Of a DNA stretch of 42,176 nt, positions 32,146 to 39,940 are shown one piece after another. Location of the stretch: the NCBI GenBank assembly GCA_947588955.1, contig CANPYX010000021.1:1-42176 (forward strand), given 5' to 3'. The DNA comes from an uncultured Oscillospiraceae bacterium (lineage in GTDB: Bacteria; Bacillota; Clostridia; Oscillospirales; Oscillospiraceae). The notes below the pieces were generated by a model. That model was not told the DNA's origin. It did no database searches and worked only from the letters and a program-made list of their open reading frames with translations. The translations under genes and the position numbers were made by a program. Position 1 is the first letter of the stretch, and each line of letters starts with the position of its first letter.

Positions 32146-32173
32146 GAGCCGCCCCCGGCAAAAGGGGCGGCTC
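32146..32173 (+). terminator. Intercistronic hairpin between binding protein and GH32 genes
   Basis: Perfect 10-bp GC-rich stem GAGCCGCCCC / GGGGCGGCTC, loop of 8, followed by only three T. It is more likely a partial terminator or 3'-end stabiliser than a full stop. It mirrors the hairpin at 21601-21624, also located between a binding lipoprotein and a GH32 gene. Confidence 0.6.
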
Positions 32174-32200
32174 TTTGGGAAATAATGGAGGACACAGGAA

Positions 32201-33688
32201 ATGACAAGCGAGCTTCTGGAGAAGGCACGGAAATACGAGGAGCGGTACGGGGCGTACATATCCGGGGCGGAGCGCCCGGCGTTCCATCTGTCGCCGAGGG
32301 TGGGGTGGATGAACGACCCCAACGGGTTTTCGTTTTACAAGGGGGAATACCACCTTTTTTACCAGTACCACCCCTACTCCACCAAGTGGGGGCCCATGCA
32401 CTGGGGACACGCGGTGAGCCGCGATATGCTCAGGTGGGAGTATCTGCCCGCGGCGCTGGCTCCCGACGAGGATTACGACGACGCGGGGTGCTTTTCCGGC
32501 TCGGCGCTGGAGCTCCCCGATGGGCGTCAGCTTTTGATGTACACGGGCGTTCGCAGCCACATGGACGAGGACGGGGTGCGCAGGGACCTGCAGACCCAGT
32601 GCCTCGCCGTGGGCGACGGGCTCAACTACGAAAAGACGGGGGCGAACCCCGTTATCGACGGGAAGGACATACCGGAGGGCTTCAACGTCCACGATTTCCG
32701 CGACCCCAAGATGTTCAACATGCCCGACGGCGGTTACGGCTGTGTGGTGGGGTGCAGGACGGAGGACGGCAGCGGGTCGGTGCTTCTCTTTGAGAGCGGC
32801 GACGGCTTCAACTGGCGGTTCGTCACGGTGCTGGACCGGTGCTACAACGAGTTTGGGCGCATGTGGGAGTGCCCGGACTTCTTTGAGCTGGACGGGCGCC
32901 AAATCCTGGCGGTGAGCCCGCAGGATATGAGCGCCGTGGGGCTGGAGTTCCACAACGGGGACTGCACCATGTTCCTGATTGGGGATTACGACAGAAAGAC
33001 GCGGAGCTTTGAGCGGCGGAACGTCCAGGCGGTGGACTACGGACTTGATTTTTACGCGCCCCAGACGCTTTTGGCGCCGGACGGCAGGAGGATAGTCATA
33101 GGGTGGATGCAAAACTGGGACACCAGCGTTTCCGGTCCTGAGGACAAGTGGTTCGGGCAGATGACGCTTCCGCGGGAGCTGTCCTACAGGGACGGGCGGG
33201 TAATACAAAACCCGGTGCGGGAGCTGGAGAGCCTGCACGGGAGAAGGGTGAGCTACTCGGATATTCCGGTCCAGGAGGAGCTGACGCTCCGGGGGGTCTA
33301 CGGGCGGACCATAGACATGACGGTGACGGTGCGGCCGCGCAGTGAGTGCGGGTACACCAGCTTCCGCATGAAGGTCGCCTCCGGCAGTCAGCACTACACC
33401 TCCATAACCTACACTCCCCTGACCAGCACCCTGCGGGTGAGCCGCGACCACTCCGGCACGAACAGGGACTTTGTCCACGTGAGGGAGTGCTTCGTGCGCG
33501 ACCGGGGCGGGGAGATAAAGCTGAGGGTGATACTTGACCGCTTCTCGGCGGAGATCTTCGTAAACGACGGCGAGCAGGCGGTGACCCTCACCTTCCACAC
33601 GCCCCTTTCAGCCGACGGGATAAGCTTCCAGTCCCAGGGCAAGACCGTGATAAACGTGGAGAAATACGACATCGTCACGGGGGCGTAA
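32201..33688 (+). CDS. Cytoplasmic GH32 beta-fructosidase
   Basis: A 495-aa enzyme without signal peptide, expected to split fructose from imported fructo-oligosaccharides, sucrose or their phosphates. The catalytic set is intact: WMNDPNG with nucleophile Asp39, FRDPKMF (RDP, transition-state stabiliser) and MWECPDF (acid/base Glu). The propeller spans about 25-335 and a C-terminal beta-sandwich about 345-495 (LRVILDRFSAEIFVNDGEQAVTL). The full length of about 500 residues is normal. It provides the internal hydrolase of the pathway, feeding fructokinase. It complements the exported GH32 at 19.2 kb, whose nucleophile position differs. Confidence 0.93.
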   Translation: MTSELLEKARKYEERYGAYISGAERPAFHLSPRVGWMNDPNGFSFYKGEYHLFYQYHPYSTKWGPMHWGHAVSRDMLRWEYLPAALAPDEDYDDAGCFSGSALELPDGRQLLMYTGVRSHMDEDGVRRDLQTQCLAVGDGLNYEKTGANPVIDGKDIPEGFNVHDFRDPKMFNMPDGGYGCVVGCRTEDGSGSVLLFESGDGFNWRFVTVLDRCYNEFGRMWECPDFFELDGRQILAVSPQDMSAVGLEFHNGDCTMFLIGDYDRKTRSFERRNVQAVDYGLDFYAPQTLLAPDGRRIVIGWMQNWDTSVSGPEDKWFGQMTLPRELSYRDGRVIQNPVRELESLHGRRVSYSDIPVQEELTLRGVYGRTIDMTVTVRPRSECGYTSFRMKVASGSQHYTSITYTPLTSTLRVSRDHSGTNRDFVHVRECFVRDRGGEIKLRVILDRFSAEIFVNDGEQAVTLTFHTPLSADGISFQSQGKTVINVEKYDIVTGA

Positions 33689-33731
33689 CGGTACTTTTGA
33701 CAAGATAAAACCCTGCCACATTTTGGCGGGG

Positions 33732-33756
33732 CGGTCTTTGCCAAAGGCAAAGACCG
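33732..33756 (+). terminator. Hairpin downstream of the GH32 operon
   Basis: Perfect 11-bp stem CGGTCTTTGCC / GGCAAAGACCG with loop AAA, 44 bp after the GH32 stop, preceded by a weaker stem CCCTGCC/GGCGGGG (33714-33731). The GCC-AAA-GGC apex has the same AAA loop as H4 of the repeat element. Confidence 0.5.
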
Positions 33757-33759
33757 TAT

Positions 33760-33813
33760 GCACTTCTAACGAAAACGGAACCGCAAAAGCGGTTCCGTTT
33801 TCATTAGAAGTGC
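33760..33813 (-). terminator. Long terminator hairpin of tRNA-Leu
   Basis: 25-nt arms at 33760-33784 and 33789-33813 with a 4-base loop. The only non-Watson-Crick position (33770/33803) is a G-U pair in the minus-strand transcript but a mismatch on the plus strand, pointing to formation in the tRNA transcript. The outer end of the stem includes the discriminator and last two acceptor bases of the tRNA. A TTTT lies in the descending arm. Confidence 0.65.
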
Positions 33814-33891
33814 GGGTAGTGGGACTTGAACCCACACGGTATTGCCACAGGAACCTAAATCCTGCGCGTCTGCCAATTCCGCCATACCCGC
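33811..33891 (-). tRNA. tRNA-Leu (anticodon UAG)
   Basis: Full cloverleaf on the minus strand: acceptor stem GCGGGTA/TACCCGC (33891-33885 / 33818-33812), discriminator A at 33811, anticodon stem CAGGA/TCCTG with loop TTTAGGT and anticodon TAG at 33857-33855, a long variable arm as expected of Leu, and T-arm GTGGGTTCAAGTCCCAC. CCA is not encoded (ACTT follows). It reads CUA codons and, by wobble, other CUN. It is transcribed alone from the promoter at 33910-33938. Confidence 0.95.
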
Positions 33892-33909
33892 GTCTGTGTT
33901 GTCTCATTT

Positions 33910-33938
33910 ATTTTATCATCTGTTGGGGCGGCTGTCAA
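33910..33938 (-). promoter_or_regulatory. Promoter of tRNA-Leu
   Basis: Minus-strand TTGACA (33938-33933), 17-bp spacer, TAAAAT (33915-33910), 18 bp before the tRNA 5' end. Its -35 box lies 4 bp from the -35 of the divergent GH2 promoter. Confidence 0.8.
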
Positions 33939-33942
33939 GGTG

Positions 33943-33971
33943 TTGAAATTCGGAGCGGCGGGGGATATAAT
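33943..33971 (+). promoter_or_regulatory. Promoter of the GH2 gene
   Basis: TTGAAA (33943-33948), 17-bp spacer, TATAAT (33966-33971). The -10 overlaps an in-frame ATG at 33970, which rules that codon out as the start. Confidence 0.7.
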
Positions 33972-33999
33972 GGAGAAAAAAGACCAAGGTGGGCTTATT

Positions 34000-35652
34000 A
34001 TGGGCTGGAATGAGACTTATCCGCGGCCGCAGCTGCGGAGGGACAGCTTTTTGGCGGTTTCCGAAGGTTGGACGCTGAACGGGAGGGAGATACGTCTCCC
34101 CTTCTCTCCCCAGGCGCCGCTGTCCGGCTTTACGGACAAGGCGCCGGAGGAGCTGGACTACCGCGCCTCCTTCTCCATTCCCGCGGGCTTTCTCCCGGAG
34201 GGCAGCCGTCTCATGCTCAACCTGGGCGCCGTGGACCAGAGCTGTCAGGTCCTTGTGAACGGCTCCTCCGTCTGCCGCCACGAGGGTGGGTACCTGCCGT
34301 TTTCCGCGGACATAACCGACGCGCTCCGCCCCGGTCCCAACGAGCTGAGGGTCCTGGCGGTGGACACGCTCTCCACCGACTACCCCTACGGCAAGCAGTC
34401 GAAAAAGCCACACGGGATGTGGTACACCCCCGTCTCCGGAATATGGCAGACGGTGTGGCTGGAGGCGGTACCGGCGCACGGCGCTGTGCGCTCCGTGGAG
34501 ATGACCTCCGGTCTTGACGGCGTCACTTTTGATGTGGATACAGACGCCGGCTCCCTCCGGCTCACCGTCCCCGATGCGGGCATTGATGTCACCTCACATG
34601 ACACGTCCATCGCTGTCACTATCCCCGATCCGCGTCTCTGGACGCCTGAGGACCCGTATCTATATAACTACGCTCTGGAGACCCCCACCGACCGGGTGGA
34701 GGGATACTTTGCCCTCAGGACAGTGACAGTTGAGGACAGGGGCGGCGTCACGCGCCTTTGCCTCAACGGGAAGCCCGTATTCCTCCACGCCGTACTGGAC
34801 CAGGGCTATTTCCCCGGAGGGCATTTTCTCCCCGCCGACCCCTCCGGGTACGGGGAGGATGTCCTCCGCGTCAAATCCCTGGGCTTCAACGCCCTGCGCA
34901 AGCACGTGAAGATAGAGCCGGAGGAGTTTTACTGCGCCTGCGACCGCCTGGGTATCCTTGTTATCCAGGACATGGTGAACTCCGGGGAGTACAGCTTCCC
35001 CCGCGACACGCTACTGCCCACCCTGGGCTTCACGCGCCGGAGCGACACAGGCTCCGCCGTCTCCCAAAGGCGGCGCGAGCTCTTTGAGGGGCAGGCGGCG
35101 GGCGAGATAGCGAGGCTCAAAAACCACCCCTGCGTCATTGGCTACACCATTTTCAACGAGGGCTGGGGACAGTATAACTCCGACAGGCTCTATACCAAGT
35201 TCAAGAGCCTCGACCCCACGCGGTTCTTCATCTCCGCCTCCGGCTGGTTCGCCGGTGAAAGGAGCGACGCGGACAGCCGGCACGTCTATTTCCGCTCCAA
35301 GGTCCTGAAAAGGGCAAGGCGGGGAAAATTCCTCATTCTCTCCGAGTGCGGCGGCTTCTCCCGCCGTATACAGGGACACGCGGCGGAGGACCGGAAAAAT
35401 TACGGCTACGGCAAGCGCCTTGACAGCGAGGAGGCGTTGACGGAAAGGATCGCCCGCCTTTACGAGGAGATGGTTCTCCCCTCCCTGGAAAACGGCCTGT
35501 GCGGCTGCGTCTACACCCAGCTCTCCGACGTGGAGGGCGAGACGAACGGCCTTTACACCTTCGACCGCCAGGTCTTAAAGGTAAACCCCCGCGCCCTAAG
35601 AGAAATAGCCGCGCAGATAAGGCTGCGGTTTGCAAATTTGGCGGGAGGATAA
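34000..35652 (+). CDS. Glycoside hydrolase family 2 protein
   Basis: A 550-aa enzyme without signal peptide. The order is a sugar-binding jelly roll (about 45-155: LDYRASFSIPAG ... HEGGYLPFSADITDAL, then GIWQTVWLE), an Ig-like domain (about 160-245) and a TIM-barrel domain (about 250-545). Catalytic residues: acid/base Glu387 in FNEG (385-388) and nucleophile Glu449 in LSECGG. The family includes beta-galactosidases, glucuronidases and mannosidases; at about 550 aa it is near the small end and the substrate is open. The start at 34000 (AAGGTGG upstream) is preferred because ATG 33970 overlaps the promoter. It stands alone; linkage to the fructan locus is only positional. Confidence 0.85.
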   Translation: MGWNETYPRPQLRRDSFLAVSEGWTLNGREIRLPFSPQAPLSGFTDKAPEELDYRASFSIPAGFLPEGSRLMLNLGAVDQSCQVLVNGSSVCRHEGGYLPFSADITDALRPGPNELRVLAVDTLSTDYPYGKQSKKPHGMWYTPVSGIWQTVWLEAVPAHGAVRSVEMTSGLDGVTFDVDTDAGSLRLTVPDAGIDVTSHDTSIAVTIPDPRLWTPEDPYLYNYALETPTDRVEGYFALRTVTVEDRGGVTRLCLNGKPVFLHAVLDQGYFPGGHFLPADPSGYGEDVLRVKSLGFNALRKHVKIEPEEFYCACDRLGILVIQDMVNSGEYSFPRDTLLPTLGFTRRSDTGSAVSQRRRELFEGQAAGEIARLKNHPCVIGYTIFNEGWGQYNSDRLYTKFKSLDPTRFFISASGWFAGERSDADSRHVYFRSKVLKRARRGKFLILSECGGFSRRIQGHAAEDRKNYGYGKRLDSEEALTERIARLYEEMVLPSLENGLCGCVYTQLSDVEGETNGLYTFDRQVLKVNPRALREIAAQIRLRFANLAGG

Positions 35653-35677
35653 TCAAAAACGGCTTTGCCATTTTTGA
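35653..35677 (+). terminator. Hairpin directly after the GH2 stop codon
   Basis: TCAAAAACGGC / GCCATTTTTGA with loop TTT and one mismatch, beginning on the base after the TAA. It resembles H4 of the repeat element (GGC-TTT-GCC apex flanked by A- and T-runs) but without the rest of the element. Confidence 0.5.
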
Positions 35678-35726
35678 AAAGCGGAAACGCGCGGTAAAAA
35701 TCTCAAATCTTTTTTCAAAATTGGTA

Positions 35727-35755
35727 TTGACAGGAACGGGCATTATTGTTATAAT
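35727..35755 (+). promoter_or_regulatory. Consensus promoter of the gntR-ABC operon
   Basis: TTGACA (35727-35732), 17-bp spacer, TATAAT (35750-35755): both hexamers perfect. The operator at 35765-35782 follows 10 bp later. Confidence 0.85.
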
Positions 35756-35764
35756 CGTGTTGTA

Positions 35765-35782
35765 GTTAGTTACTTGACTAAC
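35765..35782 (+). promoter_or_regulatory. Probable GntR operator
   Basis: Perfect inverted repeat GTTAGT-N6-ACTAAC overlapping the expected transcript start. The position predicts simple autorepression by the YtrA-type GntR protein encoded 29 bp further on. Confidence 0.65.
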
Positions 35783-35810
35783 AAACAGGCAAAGAAAGGA
35801 GCTGTAATGC

Positions 35811-36197
35811 TTGAATGTAAATTCAAACACGGAAAAGCCTATCTTCATTCAGATAGCGGAGCAGCTTGAGGATAAGATATTCACAGGCGTGTTTCGCGAG
35901 GAGACGCAGATACCGTCAACGAATGAGATCTCCGCCCTGCTCAGCGTCAATCCTCACACCGTTCTGAAGGGAATGAACATACTTGTGGACGGGGAGATCA
36001 TCTATAAAAAACGGGGTCTCGGTATGTTTGTTATGACCGGAGCCGTTGAAAAAATACGGCGAAAAAGGAAAAGCCGGTTTTACGAACAGTATATAGCCGC
36101 TTTGATAGAGGAGGCAGCAAAGCTGCAAATGACAAAAGAGGACATCATCTCGCTGATAGAAAGGGGTTATCAAAATGGGAGCCATTCAGGTCAATGA
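35811..36197 (+). CDS. GntR family regulator, YtrA subfamily
   Basis: A 128-aa repressor: N-terminal winged helix (about 8-75: PIFIQIAEQLEDKIFTGVFREETQIPSTNEISALLSVNPHTVLKG) and a short C-terminal helical tail, the layout of YtrA-type GntR proteins that control adjacent ABC genes in response to cell-wall-active compounds. The start is a TTG at 35811, 11 bp after AAAGGAG. An ATG at 35807 is out of frame and opens only a 20-codon peptide. It overlaps the ATPase gene by 23 bp. Base composition here is less GC-rich than in the flanking genes. Confidence 0.87.
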   Translation: MNVNSNTEKPIFIQIAEQLEDKIFTGVFREETQIPSTNEISALLSVNPHTVLKGMNILVDGEIIYKKRGLGMFVMTGAVEKIRRKRKSRFYEQYIAALIEEAAKLQMTKEDIISLIERGYQNGSHSGQ

Positions 36198-37035
36198 CGT
36201 CACGAAACGGTATAAGGATGTTCCGGCGCTGGACCACGTTTCAGTTACCTTTGAGCTTGGAAAAATATACGGTTTTTTGGGGAGAAACGGCGCGGGAAAA
36301 TCAACGCTCATCAATATCATCGCCAACCGCGTTTTTGCCGACAGCGGAGAGGTGCTCATAGACGGCATACCGGCGAGTGAGAATATGGCGGTCCACGATA
36401 AAATATTCTGTATGAGTGAAACGGATCTGTATGACAGGGATTTGAAGGTAATTGAACAATTTAAGTGGACGAAGCGTTTTTACGCAGATTTTGACATGAA
36501 CAGGGCGCTGACGCTTTCGGAGAAATACCGTCTCGATGTAAACAAGCGATTTAAGGCTCTGTCCAAGGGCTATCAATCTATTTTCAAGCTGGTCATAGCT
36601 CTGTCCCTGTCGGTCCCTTACGTCATTTTCGACGAGCCGGTGCTGGGACTTGACGCGAATCACAGGGAGCTTTTTTACAGCCTGCTCCTGGAGGCGTTTG
36701 AAGAGGGGGATCGCACCTTTATCATCGCGACACATATGATCGAGGAGGTCTCAAATATCATTGAGGAGGTCGTTTTGATCGACGGGGGAAGGATACTCGC
36801 GCAGGAAAGCGTGGAGGAGCTTCTGGAAAGCGGTTACAGCGTTTCAGGCGCGGCGGAAGAGGTTGACGGCTACTGCGCCGGTAAAAATGTTATAGGGTAC
36901 GATGAGCTTGGCGGGCTGAAAATCGCCTATATAATGGGCGAAAAAAACACCTTGCCCAAAGGAAGCGATTTGCAGATCTCCGCGATGGACCTGCAAAAGC
37001 TGTTTGTCAAGATGACTGAGAGGAGTATAAAATGA
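36175..37035 (+). CDS. ABC transporter ATP-binding protein (YtrB-like)
   Basis: A 286-aa ATPase with Walker A GRNGAGKST at 36-44, signature LSKGY at 129-133, Walker B YVIFDEP at 149-155 followed by the D-loop GLD, and a switch His in IIATH. The signature deviates from the canonical LSGGQ. A C-terminal extension of about 70 residues follows the nucleotide-binding domain. AAGGGG precedes the ATG inside the gntR coding end. With the permease at 37032 it probably forms an exporter or immunity-type transporter; its substrate is unknown. Confidence 0.9.
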   Translation: MGAIQVNDVTKRYKDVPALDHVSVTFELGKIYGFLGRNGAGKSTLINIIANRVFADSGEVLIDGIPASENMAVHDKIFCMSETDLYDRDLKVIEQFKWTKRFYADFDMNRALTLSEKYRLDVNKRFKALSKGYQSIFKLVIALSLSVPYVIFDEPVLGLDANHRELFYSLLLEAFEEGDRTFIIATHMIEEVSNIIEEVVLIDGGRILAQESVEELLESGYSVSGAAEEVDGYCAGKNVIGYDELGGLKIAYIMGEKNTLPKGSDLQISAMDLQKLFVKMTERSIK

Positions 37036-37748
37036 AAATGCTGAGATCAGCTATATCCTATGGGTGCTCGACAAAAATCAGACCGCTTACGATTTTCTAT
37101 CTGGTGGAATACGGTTTTTTCGCTTTGATCATGGCGATCGTTGTGCTTTGCACGGGAAATGTAGCGCTAAACCCCAGAGGAGTGGAAATTTCGTCAGCCG
37201 TGTTTATAAGCATTATGGGTGCTCTGAGCTTCAAGGAGGACTTTAAGGCGTTTTTACAAAACGGTTTTACCCGCGGATACATTTTTCTTTCTACTTTTTG
37301 CAGCTTCTTTATAGTGTCAGCCTCAATGGCTTTGATAGACACCCTGCTCGGGAACGTTCTCCACCATTTTGTTAAATACTTCACATTTTTCGGAATGCTT
37401 TACGGATACGGACATATGCTGACCACCTGGCTTTTGTTGACTTTCGTGTATGTGATGTTTTGCAGTATTTTCTATTTGGCGGCGTTGGTGATCAATAAGG
37501 TCGGAAAAACAGCTTCGCTTCTGATAGGCGTGGGTCTATCCGGCGTCATTCTGCTGATTGCCGCGTTGTTCCGGTTTGTGTTTTCCCCGGAGCTTGTAAG
37601 CAGAATCGGAAGCTTTGCGCTTAATGCCTTTGGGTTTATGAACGACGGAACGGTCGAGCTTGTTTTCCCCATCCTCACATTCACGGTGATAGGCGCCGTT
37701 TTCTGGCTCGGCTCCTATGCGCTCCTGCGGCATACAGAGCTGAAATAA
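37032..37748 (+). CDS. ABC transporter membrane subunit
   Basis: A 238-aa membrane protein with about six hydrophobic helices and no recognisable catalytic motif, consistent with an ABC-2-like permease working with the preceding ATPase. The ATG overlaps the ATPase stop by 4 bp. Codon use is AT-richer than in the flanking genes (many TTT, AAA and ATA codons), as in the rest of this operon, suggesting separate origin. A 20-bp perfect hairpin follows. Confidence 0.78.
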   Translation: MKMLRSAISYGCSTKIRPLTIFYLVEYGFFALIMAIVVLCTGNVALNPRGVEISSAVFISIMGALSFKEDFKAFLQNGFTRGYIFLSTFCSFFIVSASMALIDTLLGNVLHHFVKYFTFFGMLYGYGHMLTTWLLLTFVYVMFCSIFYLAALVINKVGKTASLLIGVGLSGVILLIAALFRFVFSPELVSRIGSFALNAFGFMNDGTVELVFPILTFTVIGAVFWLGSYALLRHTELK

Positions 37749-37791
37749 ACATACCCTTTGCATATACGCGGCATAGAGGTCACCACTCGAC

Positions 37792-37840
37792 GAATGAACT
37801 TGTCAAAAAAGCGCTCCGCCCTTTTTTGACAAGTTCATTC
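37792..37840. terminator. Perfect 20-bp bidirectional terminator
   Basis: The arm at 37792-37811 is fully complementary to 37821-37840, loop of 9. The inner end of the stem is an A6/T6 run, giving a T-run on either strand. It separates the ABC operon from the convergent histidine kinase, and its right arm reaches two bases into the kinase stop codon. Confidence 0.85.
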
Positions 37841-39278
37841 ATACTTTTTTATACGCCGGGAAGGTCACGGTGAAGCGCATGCCGCCGGCGGGTATGTTTT
37901 CGGCGGTGACGTCTCCGCCGTGGCGGTTGGCGGTGGACTTGACTATGGAAAGCCCCAGGCCCGTGCCGCCGGCGTCGCGGCCGCGGGATTTGTCCACCCG
38001 GTAGAAGCGGTCGAATATGTGTGGAAGGTCGTCCTCCGGTATGCCTATGCCCGTGTCCTCCACGGTTATCGTCACATTCTCCGCCGAACGGCGTATGGAA
38101 AGCGACACCCTGCCGCCCTCGCGGTTATATTTTATGGCGTTTTCCGTGAGGTTATATATTATCTGGAAGAGCTCGTCCGCCGTCGCCATTATCCACGTGT
38201 CACCGTCAATGGAGGCGTCCATATCCACCCCCGCCTTTTCCGCGATTGGCTTTAAGGTGTTCAATACCTTGCCCGCCACCTCCCGGCAGTCCACCGGCAC
38301 GCGCACGGCGGCGGTGGAGGTGTTGTCCAGCTTCGTCAGCGCCAAAAGCTGCCCCGTGGTGCGGGCAAGGCGCTCGGACTCCTCCCTTATGCCCCCGACG
38401 AACTCCTTCACGGTCTCCCCGTCCATGTTCTCAGTCTCAAGTATGCTGTCGGAGAGGAGCCTTATGGCCGCCAGCGGCGTTTTCAGCTCGTGGGACGCGT
38501 CCGCCACAAAGCGGCGGCGAATCTCCTCCGTCTGCTGGAGCCTGTCGGTGAGGCTGTTGAACTCGCTGGAAAGCTCCGTGAGCTCGTCGTGCCCGGAGAC
38601 GCTTACGCGGTAGGTGTACTCCCCCTCCCGCACGTTCTTGATTGCGTCAACGATCCTGCGCAGCCGGTGGTTCATGGTCTCGGAGAGTATGACGCTCACG
38701 ACTATCGCTGCCAGCCCCAGCCCCAGGGAGATCCTGGTAAGGTCGTCCCTCAGCCCCAAAACTATCTCCCCCTCGGCGGAGTCGTACTCATATACGCACA
38801 CCGCGCCCGCCACCATGCCGGAGGCGATTATCGGGACGCAGGAGTAGCTCATAAACGCCCCGTCGGAGAAAAACGCCCGAAATTCGTCCTTCCTCTCCGA
38901 CACCGCAGCCCTCGCCAGCGTAAAAAGCACGCGCTCGTCGTACCCCGTCACGTCGTTCCTGACGGAGTATAGCTCGTCCATATTTGTGTTCATAATGGAG
39001 ACACGCGAAAGGTTCCCGGTCTCCACCATGCTCATCACCTGTGCCACCGTCTCCGGCGTCATGCGCTCCAGCGCCTCCACGGAGCTGCCGATCTGCATGG
39101 TGCTGGGGAGTATGGCGTTCTCCTTTGAGACGAACACCAGGTCCCTGGAGATGGTGACGGGGTAGGTGTTGAGCACCACGATTACCACCGCCGTGAGCAG
39201 GAGGTACGTGAGCAGGTACTTCGTCCTCAGGCTTATGAAACGGCGGCGCCCCTTCTCAGCCCTTGAAATAGTACCCAA
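37839..39278 (-). CDS. Two-component sensor histidine kinase
   Basis: A protein of up to 479 aa with two transmembrane helices (about 20-37 and 183-199) flanking an extracellular sensor of about 145 residues, a HAMP domain (about 200-255), a HisKA domain with phospho-acceptor His263 (FVADASHELKTPLAA) and a HATPase domain with N, G1 (VEDTGIGIPEDDL), F (FDRFYRVDKSRGR) and G2 (GTGLGLSIV) boxes. The stimulus is unknown. The start is unusual: no ATG is near, and the frame opens with TTG at 39278, 23 bp inside the response regulator gene, so translation is probably coupled. Confidence 0.9.
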   Translation of the reverse strand: MGTISRAEKGRRRFISLRTKYLLTYLLLTAVVIVVLNTYPVTISRDLVFVSKENAILPSTMQIGSSVEALERMTPETVAQVMSMVETGNLSRVSIMNTNMDELYSVRNDVTGYDERVLFTLARAAVSERKDEFRAFFSDGAFMSYSCVPIIASGMVAGAVCVYEYDSAEGEIVLGLRDDLTRISLGLGLAAIVVSVILSETMNHRLRRIVDAIKNVREGEYTYRVSVSGHDELTELSSEFNSLTDRLQQTEEIRRRFVADASHELKTPLAAIRLLSDSILETENMDGETVKEFVGGIREESERLARTTGQLLALTKLDNTSTAAVRVPVDCREVAGKVLNTLKPIAEKAGVDMDASIDGDTWIMATADELFQIIYNLTENAIKYNREGGRVSLSIRRSAENVTITVEDTGIGIPEDDLPHIFDRFYRVDKSRGRDAGGTGLGLSIVKSTANRHGGDVTAENIPAGGMRFTVTFPAYKKV

Positions 39279-39936
39279 CTCCCCACTTTGTGATTATATA
39301 CTCCGGCTCCGCCGGGTTCCTCTCAAGCTTCTCCCGCAGCCTGTGGACGTGAACGTCCACCGTGCGAATGTCGCCCTGGAAGTCGTAGCCCCAGATTATA
39401 TTCAGCAGGTTTTCGCGGCTGTAGACCCTCCCGGGGTTCTTCATCAGAAGCTCGATGACGTCAAACTCCCTGCCGGTGAGCTCCACGTTCGCCCCCTCCT
39501 TATACGCCATGCGCCTTTCGCAGTCGATGGATATGGGACCTATGGAGATGAGATTCTGATCCTCCGCCTGGTTCTTCAGCGCGGAGCGTCGCAAAAGTGC
39601 CCTGACTCTGGCCTTCAGCTCCAGGATGTTGAAGGGCTTTGTCACGTAGTCGTCCGCCCCGTACTCAAAGCCGATTATCTTGTCCATGTCGTCGCTCCTG
39701 GCGGTGAGCATGATGATGGGCACCGAGGAAAACTCCCTGAGCCTCATGCACACCTCAAGCCCGGAGAGCTTTGGCATCATGAGGTCGAGGATTATGAGGT
39801 CAAAGTCGCCGCTCCTGGCAAGCTCCAGCCCCTCCTCTCCGTCGTATGCCGCCTCCACCTGATAGCCCTCGTTCTCCAGGTTGAATTTTATCCCCCTGAC
39901 AAGCAGCTTCTCGTCGTCCACAACAAGTATTTTCAT
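39256..39936 (-). CDS. OmpR/PhoB-type response regulator
   Basis: A 226-aa regulator. Receiver domain 1-120 with acidic pocket (VVDDE), phospho-acceptor Asp51 in LIILDLMMPKLSG, a conserved Thr (LTARS) and Lys (YVTKPF); C-terminal winged helix about 130-226 (LTGREFDVIELLMKNPGRVYSRENLLNIIWGYD...RTVDVHVHRLREKLE). It resembles WalR/PhoP-type regulators. GGAG lies 7 bp before the ATG, within the last codons of the ComEA-like gene. It overlaps the kinase frame by 23 bp. Confidence 0.94.
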   Translation of the reverse strand: MKILVVDDEKLLVRGIKFNLENEGYQVEAAYDGEEGLELARSGDFDLIILDLMMPKLSGLEVCMRLREFSSVPIIMLTARSDDMDKIIGFEYGADDYVTKPFNILELKARVRALLRRSALKNQAEDQNLISIGPISIDCERRMAYKEGANVELTGREFDVIELLMKNPGRVYSRENLLNIIWGYDFQGDIRTVDVHVHRLREKLERNPAEPEYIITKWGVGYYFKG

Positions 39937-39940
39937 ACAG

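Noticed and set aside
33940-33999. Earlier in-frame starts of the GH2 gene (33940, 33970)
   Set aside because: They fall in or before the promoter; ATG 33970 overlaps the -10 box.
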